From the NCBI GenBank assembly GCA_963784135.1, contig CAWAQG010000012.1:296503-360502 (forward strand): 64,000 bases of DNA. Reading direction: 5' to 3'. The notes beneath the pieces were generated by a model. That model saw only the letters and a program-made list of their open reading frames with translations. It was not told the origin of the DNA and made no database searches. This document shows positions 50,515 to 60,047 of the stretch, one piece after another. The position numbers and the translations under genes are program-made. How positions within the stretch are numbered: the stretch's first letter is position 1; every line of letters begins with the position of its first letter. Source of the stretch: JADFXI01 sp963784135 (GTDB lineage Bacteria > Nitrospirota > Thermodesulfovibrionia > Thermodesulfovibrionales > Dissulfurispiraceae).

Positions 50515-52010
50515 GCATTAAGCAAAACGATGCATGCGCAGTAAAGACGGGGACTTTCGGTAACGCCAAATATGAAGCGGTCATCGGGCTTGAAGTGCAT
50601 GCCCAGTTGCTGACGGAAACGAAGTTGTTCTGCGGTTGTTCCACAAAATTCGGCTCCGGGCCGAATACTCAGACATGCCCTGTCTGCATAGGCATGCCGG
50701 GCGTCCTGCCGGTGCTTAACCGGAAAGCGGTTGATTATGCCGTCAAAACCGGGCTTGCCATGAACTGCAGTATCGCCCCTTACAGCAGGTTTGCCAGGAA
50801 AAATTATTTCTATCCTGATCTGCCGAAGGGCTACCAGATAAGCCAGTACGAACTCCCACTGTGCATAGGCGGTTTTATCGAAATACTGGTTGATGGAGAG
50901 GTCAGGAGAATCGGCATAACGAGAATACACATGGAAGATGATGCAGGAAAAAATATCCATGAGGAAAAGGGAAATTACAGCTTTGTCGATTTGAACCGTG
51001 CCGGCGTTCCTCTTATGGAAATAGTTTCAGAGCCCGAAATCAGAAGTCCCAAAGAAGCTGCTGAGTACATGAAAAAAATCAGGAGCGTTCTCAGGTATCT
51101 CGGCGTGTGCGATGGTAATATGGAACAGGGTTCTCTCAGATGCGATGCCAATGTGTCTGTGCGCCCGGTCGGGCAGATGCAGTTCGGGGTCAAGGCGGAA
51201 CTGAAAAACATGAATTCCTTCAGATTTGTCGAAAGGGCCCTGGAATATGAGATAAAGCGCCAGATAAAAGTGCTGGAGGAAGGCGGTAATGTCCTGCAGG
51301 AGACGAGGCTCTGGGATGCAGGGGCTGGTATGACACAGTCCATGAGAACAAAGGAAGAAGCTCACGATTACAGGTACTTTCCCGATCCGGACCTTGTGCC
51401 TATGGCGATAAACAGGGAAATAATTGATGCTGTAAAAGCCGGACTACCGGAATTGCCCGATGCAAAACGCGAACGTTTTGCCGTCCGGTACGGCCTGCCC
51501 GAATACGATGCGGATCTCCTTACCTCGGAAAAGGCTGTTGCTGAATGGTTTGAGCGTGCTGTCAGCGAGGGCGGACAGCCCAAGGTAGTGTCAAACTGGA
51601 TGATGGGTGAAATGATGAGGATGCTCAATGAGGACGACATATCAATTGAAGCCTCTCCATTACAGCCTGGTCAGCTTGCCGGCATGCTCCGGCTTATTGA
51701 CAACGGAACAATAAGTGGTAAAATAGCAAAGACGGTTTTTGAAGAGATGTTTAGGAGCGGTAAAGATGCGGAGACAGTGGTCAGGGAAAAGGGACTTGTC
51801 CAGATAAGCGATGAGGGAGCCATAGAGAAAGCTGTGGATGAAGTCCTGTCCAGACATATGGCAGAGGTTGAACGTTTCAGGTCGGGAGATGAAAAACTTA
51901 TAGGCTTTTTCGTGGGCCAGGTAATGAAAGCGACCAGGGGCAAGGCCAACCCCCAAATGCTGAATGAACTGCTGAAGAGGAAGCTCGGTCAGGCTGGTTC
52001 CCCAAAATGA
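50511..52010 (+). CDS. gatB: Aspartyl/glutamyl-tRNA amidotransferase subunit B
   Basis: This 499-residue protein has the GatB kinase-like domain: YEAVIGLEVHAQLLTETKLF, CGCS and CPVCIGMPGVLPVLN (zinc Cys), ARKNYFYPDLPKGYQISQYE and RIHMEDDAGKNIHE, and a C-terminal YqeY-like tail (GQVMKATRGKANPQMLNELL). It activates the misacylated tRNA. The GTG start overlaps the gatA stop (GTGA), with AGGAGG 8 bases upstream. Confidence 0.95.
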   Translation: MSIKQNDACAVKTGTFGNAKYEAVIGLEVHAQLLTETKLFCGCSTKFGSGPNTQTCPVCIGMPGVLPVLNRKAVDYAVKTGLAMNCSIAPYSRFARKNYFYPDLPKGYQISQYELPLCIGGFIEILVDGEVRRIGITRIHMEDDAGKNIHEEKGNYSFVDLNRAGVPLMEIVSEPEIRSPKEAAEYMKKIRSVLRYLGVCDGNMEQGSLRCDANVSVRPVGQMQFGVKAELKNMNSFRFVERALEYEIKRQIKVLEEGGNVLQETRLWDAGAGMTQSMRTKEEAHDYRYFPDPDLVPMAINREIIDAVKAGLPELPDAKRERFAVRYGLPEYDADLLTSEKAVAEWFERAVSEGGQPKVVSNWMMGEMMRMLNEDDISIEASPLQPGQLAGMLRLIDNGTISGKIAKTVFEEMFRSGKDAETVVREKGLVQISDEGAIEKAVDEVLSRHMAEVERFRSGDEKLIGFFVGQVMKATRGKANPQMLNELLKRKLGQAGSPK

Positions 52011-52135
52011 CAAGAGTATCCTTAAATTGTAAAAAAAAGCTTTCATGTTGTATTTTTTTATAGTAAAATTAAAGCTGGAGTTGCAGGGCATGTTAGTTGC
52101 TATAATAATACTATCAGTAGAAAGGGGGTGAAGAA

Positions 52136-52456
52136 ATGAAATATTTATCAGCATTAGTAGTTGTAATTATTGCGGTCGTGTTTGTTATCGGCAGTGCAAT
52201 GGCGGTCCCTCCCGGCAAGACTGTTGAGTTTGCAGGCGGCGGGACAGGGAAGGTTGTATTTTCAGGCAAAGTCCATGCTGACAAGGGGTTGCATTGCGGG
52301 GACTGCCACACAAAGATTTTCCCTATGAAGAAGACCGAAGGCGTTTTCAAAATGGCTGAGATGAAAGAGGGAAAGGCTTGCGGTGCCTGCCATAACGGTA
52401 CCAAGGCTTTCAGCACATCAGATGCGGCCAACTGTTCCAAGTGTCACACGAAATAG
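52136..52456 (+). CDS. Triheme c-type cytochrome (c7/c3 family)
   Basis: This 106-residue exported protein has a signal peptide (cleaved near AMAVP) and three CxxCH haem sites: CGDCH (54-58), CGACH (82-86) and CSKCH (100-104), with extra His residues as distal ligands (e.g. HADKGLH). Small periplasmic cytochromes of this kind shuttle electrons in anaerobic respiration. AAAGGGGGTG lies upstream, and a strong terminator follows. Confidence 0.9.
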   Translation: MKYLSALVVVIIAVVFVIGSAMAVPPGKTVEFAGGGTGKVVFSGKVHADKGLHCGDCHTKIFPMKKTEGVFKMAEMKEGKACGACHNGTKAFSTSDAANCSKCHTK

Positions 52457-52473
52457 TCCATCTCAGGATAATA

Positions 52474-52506
52474 AAAAAAGGCGACCGATACGGTCGCCTT
52501 TTTTTA
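52474..52506. terminator. Terminator between convergent genes
   Basis: AAAAAAAGGCGACCG-ata-CGGTCGCCTTTTTTT: a GC stem flanked by A and T runs, working in both directions for the cytochrome and ilvE. Confidence 0.9.
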
Positions 52507-52521
52507 TTATGCTTTGCGCAG

Positions 52522-53439
52522 TCATTTCAGGTAGGTAAGCCACGATTCGTATTTCTTGTTTTTACCCTTTACGATATCGAAAAATACGGACTGCAATTTC
52601 CTCGTCATTTTGCCCGCCTTTCCATCTCCGATGGCCCTGCCGTCAAGTTCCCTTATGGGGGTAATCTCTGCCGCTGTCCCGGTAAAGAACGCCTCATCGG
52701 AGATATAAACCTCATCACGGGTAAATCTGGTTTCGACTGTTTCTATGCCTAAATCTTTTGCAATTGTAAAAATGCTGTCACGGGTGATCCCTTCGAGAAT
52801 CGAGGTCAGCGGTGTTGTCTTGAGAGTTTCGTTTCTTGAAATAAAGATGTTTTCACCGCTGCCTTCGGATACATATCCCTCGGTATCGAGGAGTAGTGCC
52901 TCGTCGTAACCGCATGAGATTGCCTCTTTTTTGGCAATCTGTGAATTGACATAATAGCCGCAAATCTTGCCGCGTGACATATTTGAGTTCACATGATTTT
53001 TTATGAACGAAGATACTTTGACCCGTATGCCGTTTTTCAGGCCATCCTCTCCCAGATATGCCCCCCACGGCCATACTGCGATCGCAACGGATATGGGGCA
53101 TCCCTTCGGATAGAGCCCCATGGCTCCGTAACCGATATATACAAGCGGCCTGATATAGCATTCCTTGACCTTGTTTGCCTTTACAGTCTCAATTATCGCT
53201 TTTTTAATTTCCTGCTTAGTATACGGCATCTTCAGAAGGAAAATTTGCGCTGACTGGAAAAGCCTGTTGATGTGATCATCCAGTTTGAATATGGCAGGGC
53301 CTTTCGGCGTACTGTAACACCTGATACCTTCGAAGGCCCCGAGGCCATAGTGCAATGTATGCGTCATAATGTGCACGGTGGCCTGGTCCCAGGGCACCAG
53401 CTTGCCATCCATCCATATCTTATCTGTTTTCTGGAGCAT
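52522..53439 (-). CDS. ilvE: Branched-chain amino-acid aminotransferase
   Basis: This 305-residue class IV PLP aminotransferase has HYGLGAFEGIRCY, ECYIRPLVYIGYGAMGL, the PLP-Lys region SRGKICGYYVNSQIAKKEA, EALLLDTEGYVSEGSGENIF and TPLTSILEGITRDSI. It does the last step of Val, Leu and Ile synthesis. It has normal length. Confidence 0.94.
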   Translation of the reverse strand: MLQKTDKIWMDGKLVPWDQATVHIMTHTLHYGLGAFEGIRCYSTPKGPAIFKLDDHINRLFQSAQIFLLKMPYTKQEIKKAIIETVKANKVKECYIRPLVYIGYGAMGLYPKGCPISVAIAVWPWGAYLGEDGLKNGIRVKVSSFIKNHVNSNMSRGKICGYYVNSQIAKKEAISCGYDEALLLDTEGYVSEGSGENIFISRNETLKTTPLTSILEGITRDSIFTIAKDLGIETVETRFTRDEVYISDEAFFTGTAAEITPIRELDGRAIGDGKAGKMTRKLQSVFFDIVKGKNKKYESWLTYLK

Positions 53440-53474
53440 AGGATATTATTTATAACAATAGTATATAGAACATG

Positions 53475-53744
53475 TCAATAAGGAATTACCGCGTCAAACT
53501 CCACAAGCATACGGGCGACCTCATCAGTGGATAATAACGTCAGGCCGTATCCGGGCATAGTGGAGAATATCTTCGCATTCATTTCAGCGAGGGTCTGGAG
53601 ATTGAGATCAGTGATGTCTCCGGGCGTAAGGGCGTGTTCCATGACAAAAACGGTCACCCGGTTGTCGGCAAGAGTGAGGCCGACTGCCATTCTGAGGGCC
53701 TCCTGCTGTCTGTCAGTGACAATAACGGCGACTTTTTTCCTCAT
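53475..53744 (-). CDS. DsrE-like small protein
   Basis: This 89-residue protein starts KKVAVIVTDRQQEALRMAVG and has VTVFVMEHALTPGDI, the beta-alpha pattern of the DsrE/DsrF fold. The conserved sulphur-carrying Cys of DsrE/TusD is not visible. It is encoded behind ilvE's promoter side on the same strand. Confidence 0.65.
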   Translation of the reverse strand: MRKKVAVIVTDRQQEALRMAVGLTLADNRVTVFVMEHALTPGDITDLNLQTLAEMNAKIFSTMPGYGLTLLSTDEVARMLVEFDAVIPY

Positions 53745-53792
53745 GAAGCGCCCTCCATGCTGCTCCTATAGTAACACACAATATAATTAATA

Positions 53793-53968
53793 GCGGGAGA
53801 AGGGGAGTACTTGTTTTTCGACGCGATGCACGGCTCTACTGTAAAGGGGGCGAGTAACGCCGAGCCTCATCTGAGAACGGATTCGTATATCGCTTTCATG
53901 GGAAAATTGGGAATTGTCAGCGAAAGTAGTTTCAGCGCTTCGAAAAACAAGTACTCCCCTTCTCCCGC
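53793..53968. repeat. 176-bp element with 29-bp perfect inverted repeats
   Basis: Bases 53793-53821 and 53940-53968 are exact inverse copies (29 of 29; the arm starts gcgggagaaggggag). The 118-base centre encodes nothing convincing. No clear target duplication is seen. It could be a MITE-like repeat or an invertible segment in front of the glycosyltransferase at 54060. Confidence 0.75.
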
Positions 53969-54059
53969 CTTCCTTATGGCCCACTACCCAATATTGACTG
54001 TTCAGCAGCCGGTGTGATACGGTTATTTATAATAGCTTGAATAGTTTCCTATATCAGCC

Positions 54060-55055
54060 GTGGAAAAGTTTATCTCTGTAATCATCCCCAACTATAACGG
54101 AAGCGCTACTATCGGCAAATGCCTGGAAGCTGCGTTTGCATCTGCCTATGGGAACTTCGAGGTCGTTGTTGTCGACGATTGTTCGCTCGACAATTCGGCG
54201 GAGATTATAAAGCAGTTTCCCTGCAGGCTTATAGAACTCAAGACACACGGGGGCGCTTCAAAGGCAAGGAATGCAGGCGCGCTTCACAGCAGGGGAGAGG
54301 TGCTTTTTTTTATAGATGCTGACTGCCTTTTATCTGTTGATACACTCTCTTTGGCGAACAGAGCGATCACTGAGGCAGGCCCTGATACGGTCATCGGCGG
54401 CACTTATACGCCAATCCCGTATGATAAAGACTTCTTCAGTGCCTTTCAGTCCATCTTCATCCATTATTCGGAAACCAGGAACACCGGCAGGCCGGATTAC
54501 ATAGCGACGCATGCGATGGTAATTTCTGCGGAAACATTCAGGAAATCGGGCGGTTTCGATGAAGACTTCCTGCCTATTCTCGAGGATGTAGAGTTCAGCC
54601 ACAGACTTAATCGCGGAGGCTGCCGGCTCGTGATGGACCCCGGGATAATGGTCCGTCATATATTTAATTTCACGTTGAAGCGCTCCATTCTGAACGCTTA
54701 CAGGAAGGCGCGATACTGGACTATCTACTCGATTATGAACCGCGATATTCTTGCTGATTCAGGCACTGCTTCAAGAGAGCTTAAGATCAACGGCATAGCA
54801 TTTTGGGCATGTCTGCTGTGTTCGCTGCTTTTCGTCCTGACGGGCGTCGCGGCCTGGCTTCTCCTGCTGGCCGTTTTTGTCGGACTTAATATTTTTGTCA
54901 GCCGCGGTCTTTTGGCTGAATTTTATAAAACCGGGGGCTTTCAATTCTCTCTGCGGGCAGCGCTCTACTATCTGCTGTTATATCCTGCTCCGGTATGGGC
55001 GGGCAGTGTTGCAGGGCTGACAGCATATGTGAGACAACGTGGAAAAGACAGGTAG
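54060..55055 (+). CDS. Family 2 glycosyltransferase
   Basis: This 331-residue protein has a GT-A fold: SVIIPNYNGSATIGKCLEAA, VVVVDDCSLDNSAEII, GGASKARNAGA, the DxD motif FFIDADC and EDVEFSHRLNRGG; the C-terminus has two or three TM helices (LLCSLLFVLTGVAAWLLLLA and after). It transfers a nucleotide sugar to a lipid or surface polymer on the cytoplasmic face. GTG start, weak ribosome site. A radical SAM gene follows 13 bases later. Confidence 0.87.
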   Translation: MEKFISVIIPNYNGSATIGKCLEAAFASAYGNFEVVVVDDCSLDNSAEIIKQFPCRLIELKTHGGASKARNAGALHSRGEVLFFIDADCLLSVDTLSLANRAITEAGPDTVIGGTYTPIPYDKDFFSAFQSIFIHYSETRNTGRPDYIATHAMVISAETFRKSGGFDEDFLPILEDVEFSHRLNRGGCRLVMDPGIMVRHIFNFTLKRSILNAYRKARYWTIYSIMNRDILADSGTASRELKINGIAFWACLLCSLLFVLTGVAAWLLLLAVFVGLNIFVSRGLLAEFYKTGGFQFSLRAALYYLLLYPAPVWAGSVAGLTAYVRQRGKDR

Positions 55056-55068
55056 TGTATTATAAATT

Positions 55069-56161
55069 ATGTATTCACCGGCACGGCATATCGGGCAGAT
55101 TTTCAGGAAAACCAGACCAATTCACCTGACTTTTTTTCTGACCCGCAGATGTAACGCTCATTGCCCGTTCTGTTTCTATCTGAGAGGCAGGCGACGGTCT
55201 GAGGATTATTCAACGGCAGAACTCACGTTCAGTGAGATTGAAAAAATTTCTCAGCTCCATGGGCAGCCTCCTGTGGCTGGCTTTCTCAGGCGGAGAAATT
55301 TACCTGAGGGACGATCTTGTCGAAATAAGCAGGGTCTTTTACAACAACAACAGGCCCGCTATAATGCTTTATCCGACAAACGGCCTTCTCCCCGAGGTCA
55401 TTCGGTCCAGGACTGAGCAGATACTGAAGTTCTGCAAAAAAAGCGTTATTGCCGTAAAGCTTTCCGTTGACGGGCTTGATGGGGCACATGATGCCTTGCG
55501 AAATACGCCGGGGAGTTTTGAAAGAACTATGCAGACGTACAGAGTGCTTGGAGAACTTGTTGACGCTTATCCTAATTTCGAACTTGGTGTCAATACGGTG
55601 TTCTGCTCGGGGAACCAGCATGTCATGGACGGCATAATCGATTTCGTGAAGGAGCTGAAGCATGTAAAGACACATACGATCTCGCTGGTGCGCGGAGACC
55701 TGGAGAACGGACAGTATAAAGATGTGGACAGCGAACTCTATAATCGTGCAATAGGCCGGCTCGAGAGCGATCTGAAGAGAGGCTGCTCCCGCAGATACCG
55801 GTTCACGGGAGGGCGCATCAAAGCTGCCCAGGATATTGTTCAACGGCGGTTGATACACAGAACAATGCATGAACAGAAAAGGCTTATCTCCTGTTACGCA
55901 GGCAGGCTGAACCTGGTGATTACCGAGTGCGGGGATGTCTTCCCCTGCGAAATACTCAGCGAAACTTTGGGAAATGTGAGAGTCTATGACTGTGACATCA
56001 AGAAGCTGTTGCTCACTGACAAGGCCGGCGGCGTTGTCAGTTCAATAACGGACAGGAAATGTTATTGCACGCACGAGTGCTATTTCATGACCAATATTTT
56101 GTTCAATCCCGCTTTGTACCCGGCTGTGGCCAGGGAATACCTTGAGCTTAACAATTTTTGA
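55069..56161 (+). pseudogene. Radical SAM protein with one frameshift
   Basis: The first frame has the cluster motif RRCNAHCPFCFYLRG (CxxxCxxC). Near 55243 an extra A in an A6 run changes frame; the second frame continues SSMGSLLWLAFSGGEIYLRD (the GGE SAM motif), VKLSVDGL, and a SPASM-like C-terminus (CYAGRLNLVITECGDVFPCE, then CYCTHECYF). Removing the base gives one 363-residue enzyme of the type that acts with glycosyltransferases in surface polymer synthesis. It is either a recent mutation or a sequencing error. Confidence 0.8.
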
Positions 56162-56218
56162 TCGAATAAAGTAATATAAACGGAGTCTAATTTTAATTAA
56201 ATGAAGAGGGAACCGGAC

Positions 56219-56827
56219 ATGAGACAAATGCGAACAATGATGTTCTTTGCGGCCATATTTATAATATGCTGTGCTGCTTCAGCTCTGGGCGCCGATGCAC
56301 AATCGTACTTTGACAGCGCAACAAGGTTTTACAATGACGGTAAGTTCGCCGACGCCGTTAAAGATTACGGCAAGGCAATTTCTCTCGTCCAGGACCGTTC
56401 AGAACCTTACTATTATCGGGGTAAAGCCTATTACAAGCTGGGCCGGTACGATGAGGCAATCGAGGATTTCAACAGGGCCATTATTATCAAATCCGACGAT
56501 GCGGATATGTATTATGACCGCGGCCTTGCTTATTTCAGGAAAGATTTGTTCGGCAAAACCATCGAGGACGATACAAAGGCGATTGCCATCAACCCCAGAT
56601 TTGCCGCAGCCTATCAGAACCGCGGCATTGCCTATTCCAGAAGGGGCCAATACGATGAGGCGATCGGCGATTTCAATAAGGCGCTTTCTATCAGGCCGGC
56701 TTTTGTGGAAGCATATGCTTCCAGGGCGTTTGCTTATGTAAAGAAAGCGGCGGTTGATTATAAAAAGGCATGTGATATGGGCGATAAAAATTCCTGCGAT
56801 AACCTGAAACAGCTTTCCGCACAATAA
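56219..56827 (+). CDS. Exported TPR-repeat protein
   Basis: This 202-residue protein has a signal peptide (FFAAIFIICCAASALGADA) and four to five tetratricopeptide repeats (YYYRGKAYYKLGRYDEAIED, MYYDRGLAYFRKDLFGKTIE, AYQNRGIAYSRRGQYDEAIG). It probably acts as a periplasmic scaffold. ATG 56219 follows GAGGGA by 8 bases and is preferred over ATG 56201. Confidence 0.85.
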   Translation: MRQMRTMMFFAAIFIICCAASALGADAQSYFDSATRFYNDGKFADAVKDYGKAISLVQDRSEPYYYRGKAYYKLGRYDEAIEDFNRAIIIKSDDADMYYDRGLAYFRKDLFGKTIEDDTKAIAINPRFAAAYQNRGIAYSRRGQYDEAIGDFNKALSIRPAFVEAYASRAFAYVKKAAVDYKKACDMGDKNSCDNLKQLSAQ

Positions 56828-56850
56828 CGAATTATTGTTAAGAGAAATAT

Positions 56851-57039
56851 ATGGAAGATAAGAGTCTCAAAGACTTGACAGAAGATTGGCTGAAGGAAAA
56901 GGCAAAAGGCGCCTGCGGCGAGGACCCGCTGCAATGCCTCTCGTCATCTTTTGTGGATGATAAAAAGAACAATACAATGTATATCAGGTGCGTTAAATTT
57001 AAGTCCAGGTGTACCTTTAAATGTGAGGAATGGACTTAG
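56851..57039 (+). CDS. Small cysteine-containing hypothetical protein
   Basis: This 62-residue protein has LTEDWLKEKAKGACGEDPLQ and a C-terminal half with five or so Cys (CLSSSF, YIRCVKFKSRCTFKCEEW) that could bind a metal. It follows the TPR gene by 23 bases. No family is recognised. Confidence 0.5.
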   Translation: MEDKSLKDLTEDWLKEKAKGACGEDPLQCLSSSFVDDKKNNTMYIRCVKFKSRCTFKCEEWT

Positions 57040-57056
57040 GCCCCGGAACTCCGCTG

Positions 57057-60047
57057 TCAGTCTCCCTCAAGCATCGCGAAGGGGAAATGCTTCAATACCT
57101 CCCTTATGTATAACACGCGTTCTCCATATTTCCTGGAGGCGATGACCTTTTCGCCGGAAAAGACATCACGGAAACCGTCAGCTGAAATTTCATGCGGAAT
57201 AATGATACATGTTTCCCCCCATATTTTTTCACCAAGAGGCGCTTCGTTTATGCCATGTATAAGACCGGAAACAAACCTCGGAGCGATAACCAGGACCCCC
57301 TTGTTCGCGTTGCTTCTCGCAAAAGAACAGACATGGTCTTTTCGAGGTCCGCGGCTCTCCACGGGAATGTATGCTCCCTGCATGAATAAAAGATGATTAT
57401 TGTGCCTGTATCTGAGTGCCTTGTGCGTCAGGAAAAGTTTTGTCCTTCCGTCCATGTTTTCTGAGATTAATTCGCCTGCAAGCGCCAACGGCCCTATTTC
57501 TGATTCTCTTTTTTTTAATTGGCCGAGCATATCGATTCTTACCTGGTAATTGACCGGCCTTCGATTATCAGGATCAACAAGACTGAATTCCATTATCTCG
57601 GTCCCCTGATAAAAATCCGGGATGCCGGGAGCTGTAATCTTGAGCAGAGTCTGGGAGAGGGAGTTGAACATGCCGTAGTGCGAAACAATCTTATGAAAGG
57701 CCGCAAATTCGCGTAAAAACCTGTTCTTCTCATTTCCTGAGAGAATGGCATCAAGAAAGGCCATCACCGCTTCTTCGTGGGCCTCATTAGGGCTTATCCA
57801 ACTGCTGTTTATTTTGGCTTCCCTTATCGCCTTCAATATATAGGTTTTTATCCGGTCCCTGAATATTTCATAACCGGCCCCGGTCATCGGATTGAGGGGC
57901 CATGCTCCGATGATATTTTGATATATGAGGTACTCTTCATTCCTGTCGGGGACTGCCTGGCCATCGATGATTTTTTTTATATTCTTGTTTAACCCGCTCC
58001 ATCGTATCAGGCATTTTTTCCATTCATGAGGCATTTCCGAGAGCACATTTATCCGCGCTCTGACATCTTCATCGTGCTTGGTATCATGAGTGGACGTGGC
58101 GATTAGTGTATGAGGCCAGGTTTTTATTCTTTCAAGGTTCTGCCCATGAAATGCTTCAAGGGCTGCACCGAATCTGTCAGGGCTTCCCCCGACATCATTT
58201 AGCGAGACGAGACGATTGTAAATGAAGAAAGCGGTGTCTTCAAGCCCCTTTGCCATAACAGGGGCTGTCAGCTGCTGGAACCTCATGGCAAAGTCGAGCC
58301 AGTCCTTTTTGTCATCTTCGCTGAAATCATCCGGGAATTTAAGCAAAAGGACTGCCTTGAGGAAATCATAAATAGATGCGCTGACAGCCGGATTTTTTCT
58401 CTTTGCCTTCGCTACTGCCTGCTCAATGTACTGGCGGTCTCTGTCCGTTGCGTTCGAGGTATTTATATAGGTCCTGTAGACCGGGAAAAAAGCCGCAATT
58501 TCAGTGAGGGCCTTTGTGAGACTGACCGCGGTATAATCCCTTGAATGCCTGTCTCTTTCAGTTGTTCTGCTGATATAATTGCCGAGGGTGTGTATTTCAC
58601 CGGACATTGCAACTTGCATAACCAGTTTCTTTTTTTCATATGCTACCTGGAAAAAATTTATTTTGTCCCTGATAAACTGTGAATATAGGCGGTCAAATGA
58701 AACTGCATTTTTTGTAGCAATAAAAATACTGTTGAGTGAATTCAGAAAACCATATCCTGTTGTGCCGAATATGGGCCACTCCTGGGGCATCTTTTCATTC
58801 CTGGTAAGGACCTTCTCCACAACTATATAAAAAGGCTTGTATTGGGGTGTATCTTCATCTTGTTTGGCTTTATTCGGCTCTATCATCGGGGGACCTGGGA
58901 CGGATAACTCAATGTCCTGTGATTTCGCGGAAGGCGGCCGCAAATGTGTAAAACATGCTTGCTGAAGTATCATGAGGTATGCCAGGGGGTTGTATAATCC
59001 GTCAGCATGGTCGACTCTCAACCCAGTGACTTTCCCCTCTGAAACGAGTTTGAAAATTAATTTATGAGTTTCGTCAAATACTTCATAGTTCTCCATCTTG
59101 AGTGCGGCCATATCGTTTATATCGAAAAATCTGCGATAATTAATCTCTTCCAGGGCTACCCGCCAGTGTGACAGCCGCCATATCTGTTCATTTAAGAGCC
59201 CGTCAAGAAGGTCAAAACTCTTAGGGTCTCCCCTGGAACCGTTGAACAGTCTCACGTTTGCGTCGAGGTGGTCCTTGATCCCGTAACTGTCGCCGTACAA
59301 TTTGGAAAGGCGTTTTTTTATGATTTCTTTTTCCCGGCGTCTTTCAGCAATACGTTCTCCGTCTGTCTCATTGTGCTGCGGCAGATGTTTTATTGAAGTA
59401 ATAATGCTCAGCAGCTCCGTCAGATGCGGGGCCTCGTCGGGAGGAGTTTTCCCAAGATTCTCTATCCGATGTTGCAATATAAGTACATAGGAATTGGGCT
59501 GTATCGGCAGCTTATGACTGTTGTAGTAAATGAAGAATGCCCCCTCTTCAAAACTCAATCTCAGTTCCTGGTTCTCAAGTACGGTGCCGTATTGATCGCC
59601 CAAAATGGGTAAGAGGAGTCTGTTCCTGAGCTTTTCTTCTTCCGGAGCCCAATCGATATCGAAATATTTTGCCCTGGGGGAAGAAAGTCCGTTTTCAAGA
59701 ACATCCATCCACCAGGGGTTCTCGCTGCCGATGCTCATATGATTTGGGACAATATCGAGCACCTGTCCCATATCATATTTTTTAAGCTCCCCGATCAATG
59801 TATTATAATCGTCTTCAGTTCCCACCTCCGGATTGAGCATGGTCGGGTCAACTATATCATACCCGTGCAAACTCCCCTTCCGCGCCTTAAAGTAGGGAGA
59901 GGCATAGATATCTGATATGCCGAGTTCATGAAGATAGCCGATTATCTTCGCAGCATCGGAGAACGTGAATCGATAATTAAACTGCAGCCTGTATGTGGAG
60001 ACAGGTATTCTCGGCATGGGCATTGCCGGTTCCCTCAACTCTTCCAT
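57057..60047 (-). CDS. treY: Malto-oligosyltrehalose synthase
   Basis: This 996-residue GH13 enzyme begins IPVSTYRLQFNYRFTFSDAA and has GISDIYASPYFKARKGSLHG, VLDIVPNHM, GLRVDHADGLYNP, ATSTHDTKHDEDVRAR and PGIPDFYQGTE, the diagnostic TreY set. It turns the reducing end of maltodextrin into a trehalosyl end. The length is usual or slightly long. Its start overlaps the treZ stop by 13 bases. Confidence 0.95.
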   Translation of the reverse strand: MEELREPAMPMPRIPVSTYRLQFNYRFTFSDAAKIIGYLHELGISDIYASPYFKARKGSLHGYDIVDPTMLNPEVGTEDDYNTLIGELKKYDMGQVLDIVPNHMSIGSENPWWMDVLENGLSSPRAKYFDIDWAPEEEKLRNRLLLPILGDQYGTVLENQELRLSFEEGAFFIYYNSHKLPIQPNSYVLILQHRIENLGKTPPDEAPHLTELLSIITSIKHLPQHNETDGERIAERRREKEIIKKRLSKLYGDSYGIKDHLDANVRLFNGSRGDPKSFDLLDGLLNEQIWRLSHWRVALEEINYRRFFDINDMAALKMENYEVFDETHKLIFKLVSEGKVTGLRVDHADGLYNPLAYLMILQQACFTHLRPPSAKSQDIELSVPGPPMIEPNKAKQDEDTPQYKPFYIVVEKVLTRNEKMPQEWPIFGTTGYGFLNSLNSIFIATKNAVSFDRLYSQFIRDKINFFQVAYEKKKLVMQVAMSGEIHTLGNYISRTTERDRHSRDYTAVSLTKALTEIAAFFPVYRTYINTSNATDRDRQYIEQAVAKAKRKNPAVSASIYDFLKAVLLLKFPDDFSEDDKKDWLDFAMRFQQLTAPVMAKGLEDTAFFIYNRLVSLNDVGGSPDRFGAALEAFHGQNLERIKTWPHTLIATSTHDTKHDEDVRARINVLSEMPHEWKKCLIRWSGLNKNIKKIIDGQAVPDRNEEYLIYQNIIGAWPLNPMTGAGYEIFRDRIKTYILKAIREAKINSSWISPNEAHEEAVMAFLDAILSGNEKNRFLREFAAFHKIVSHYGMFNSLSQTLLKITAPGIPDFYQGTEIMEFSLVDPDNRRPVNYQVRIDMLGQLKKRESEIGPLALAGELISENMDGRTKLFLTHKALRYRHNNHLLFMQGAYIPVESRGPRKDHVCSFARSNANKGVLVIAPRFVSGLIHGINEAPLGEKIWGETCIIIPHEISADGFRDVFSGEKVIASRKYGERVLYIREVLKHFPFAMLEGD

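Noticed and set aside
53811..54017. 68-codon frame across the inverted-repeat element
   Set aside because: It reads through both arms of the repeat, has no ribosome site and matches nothing.
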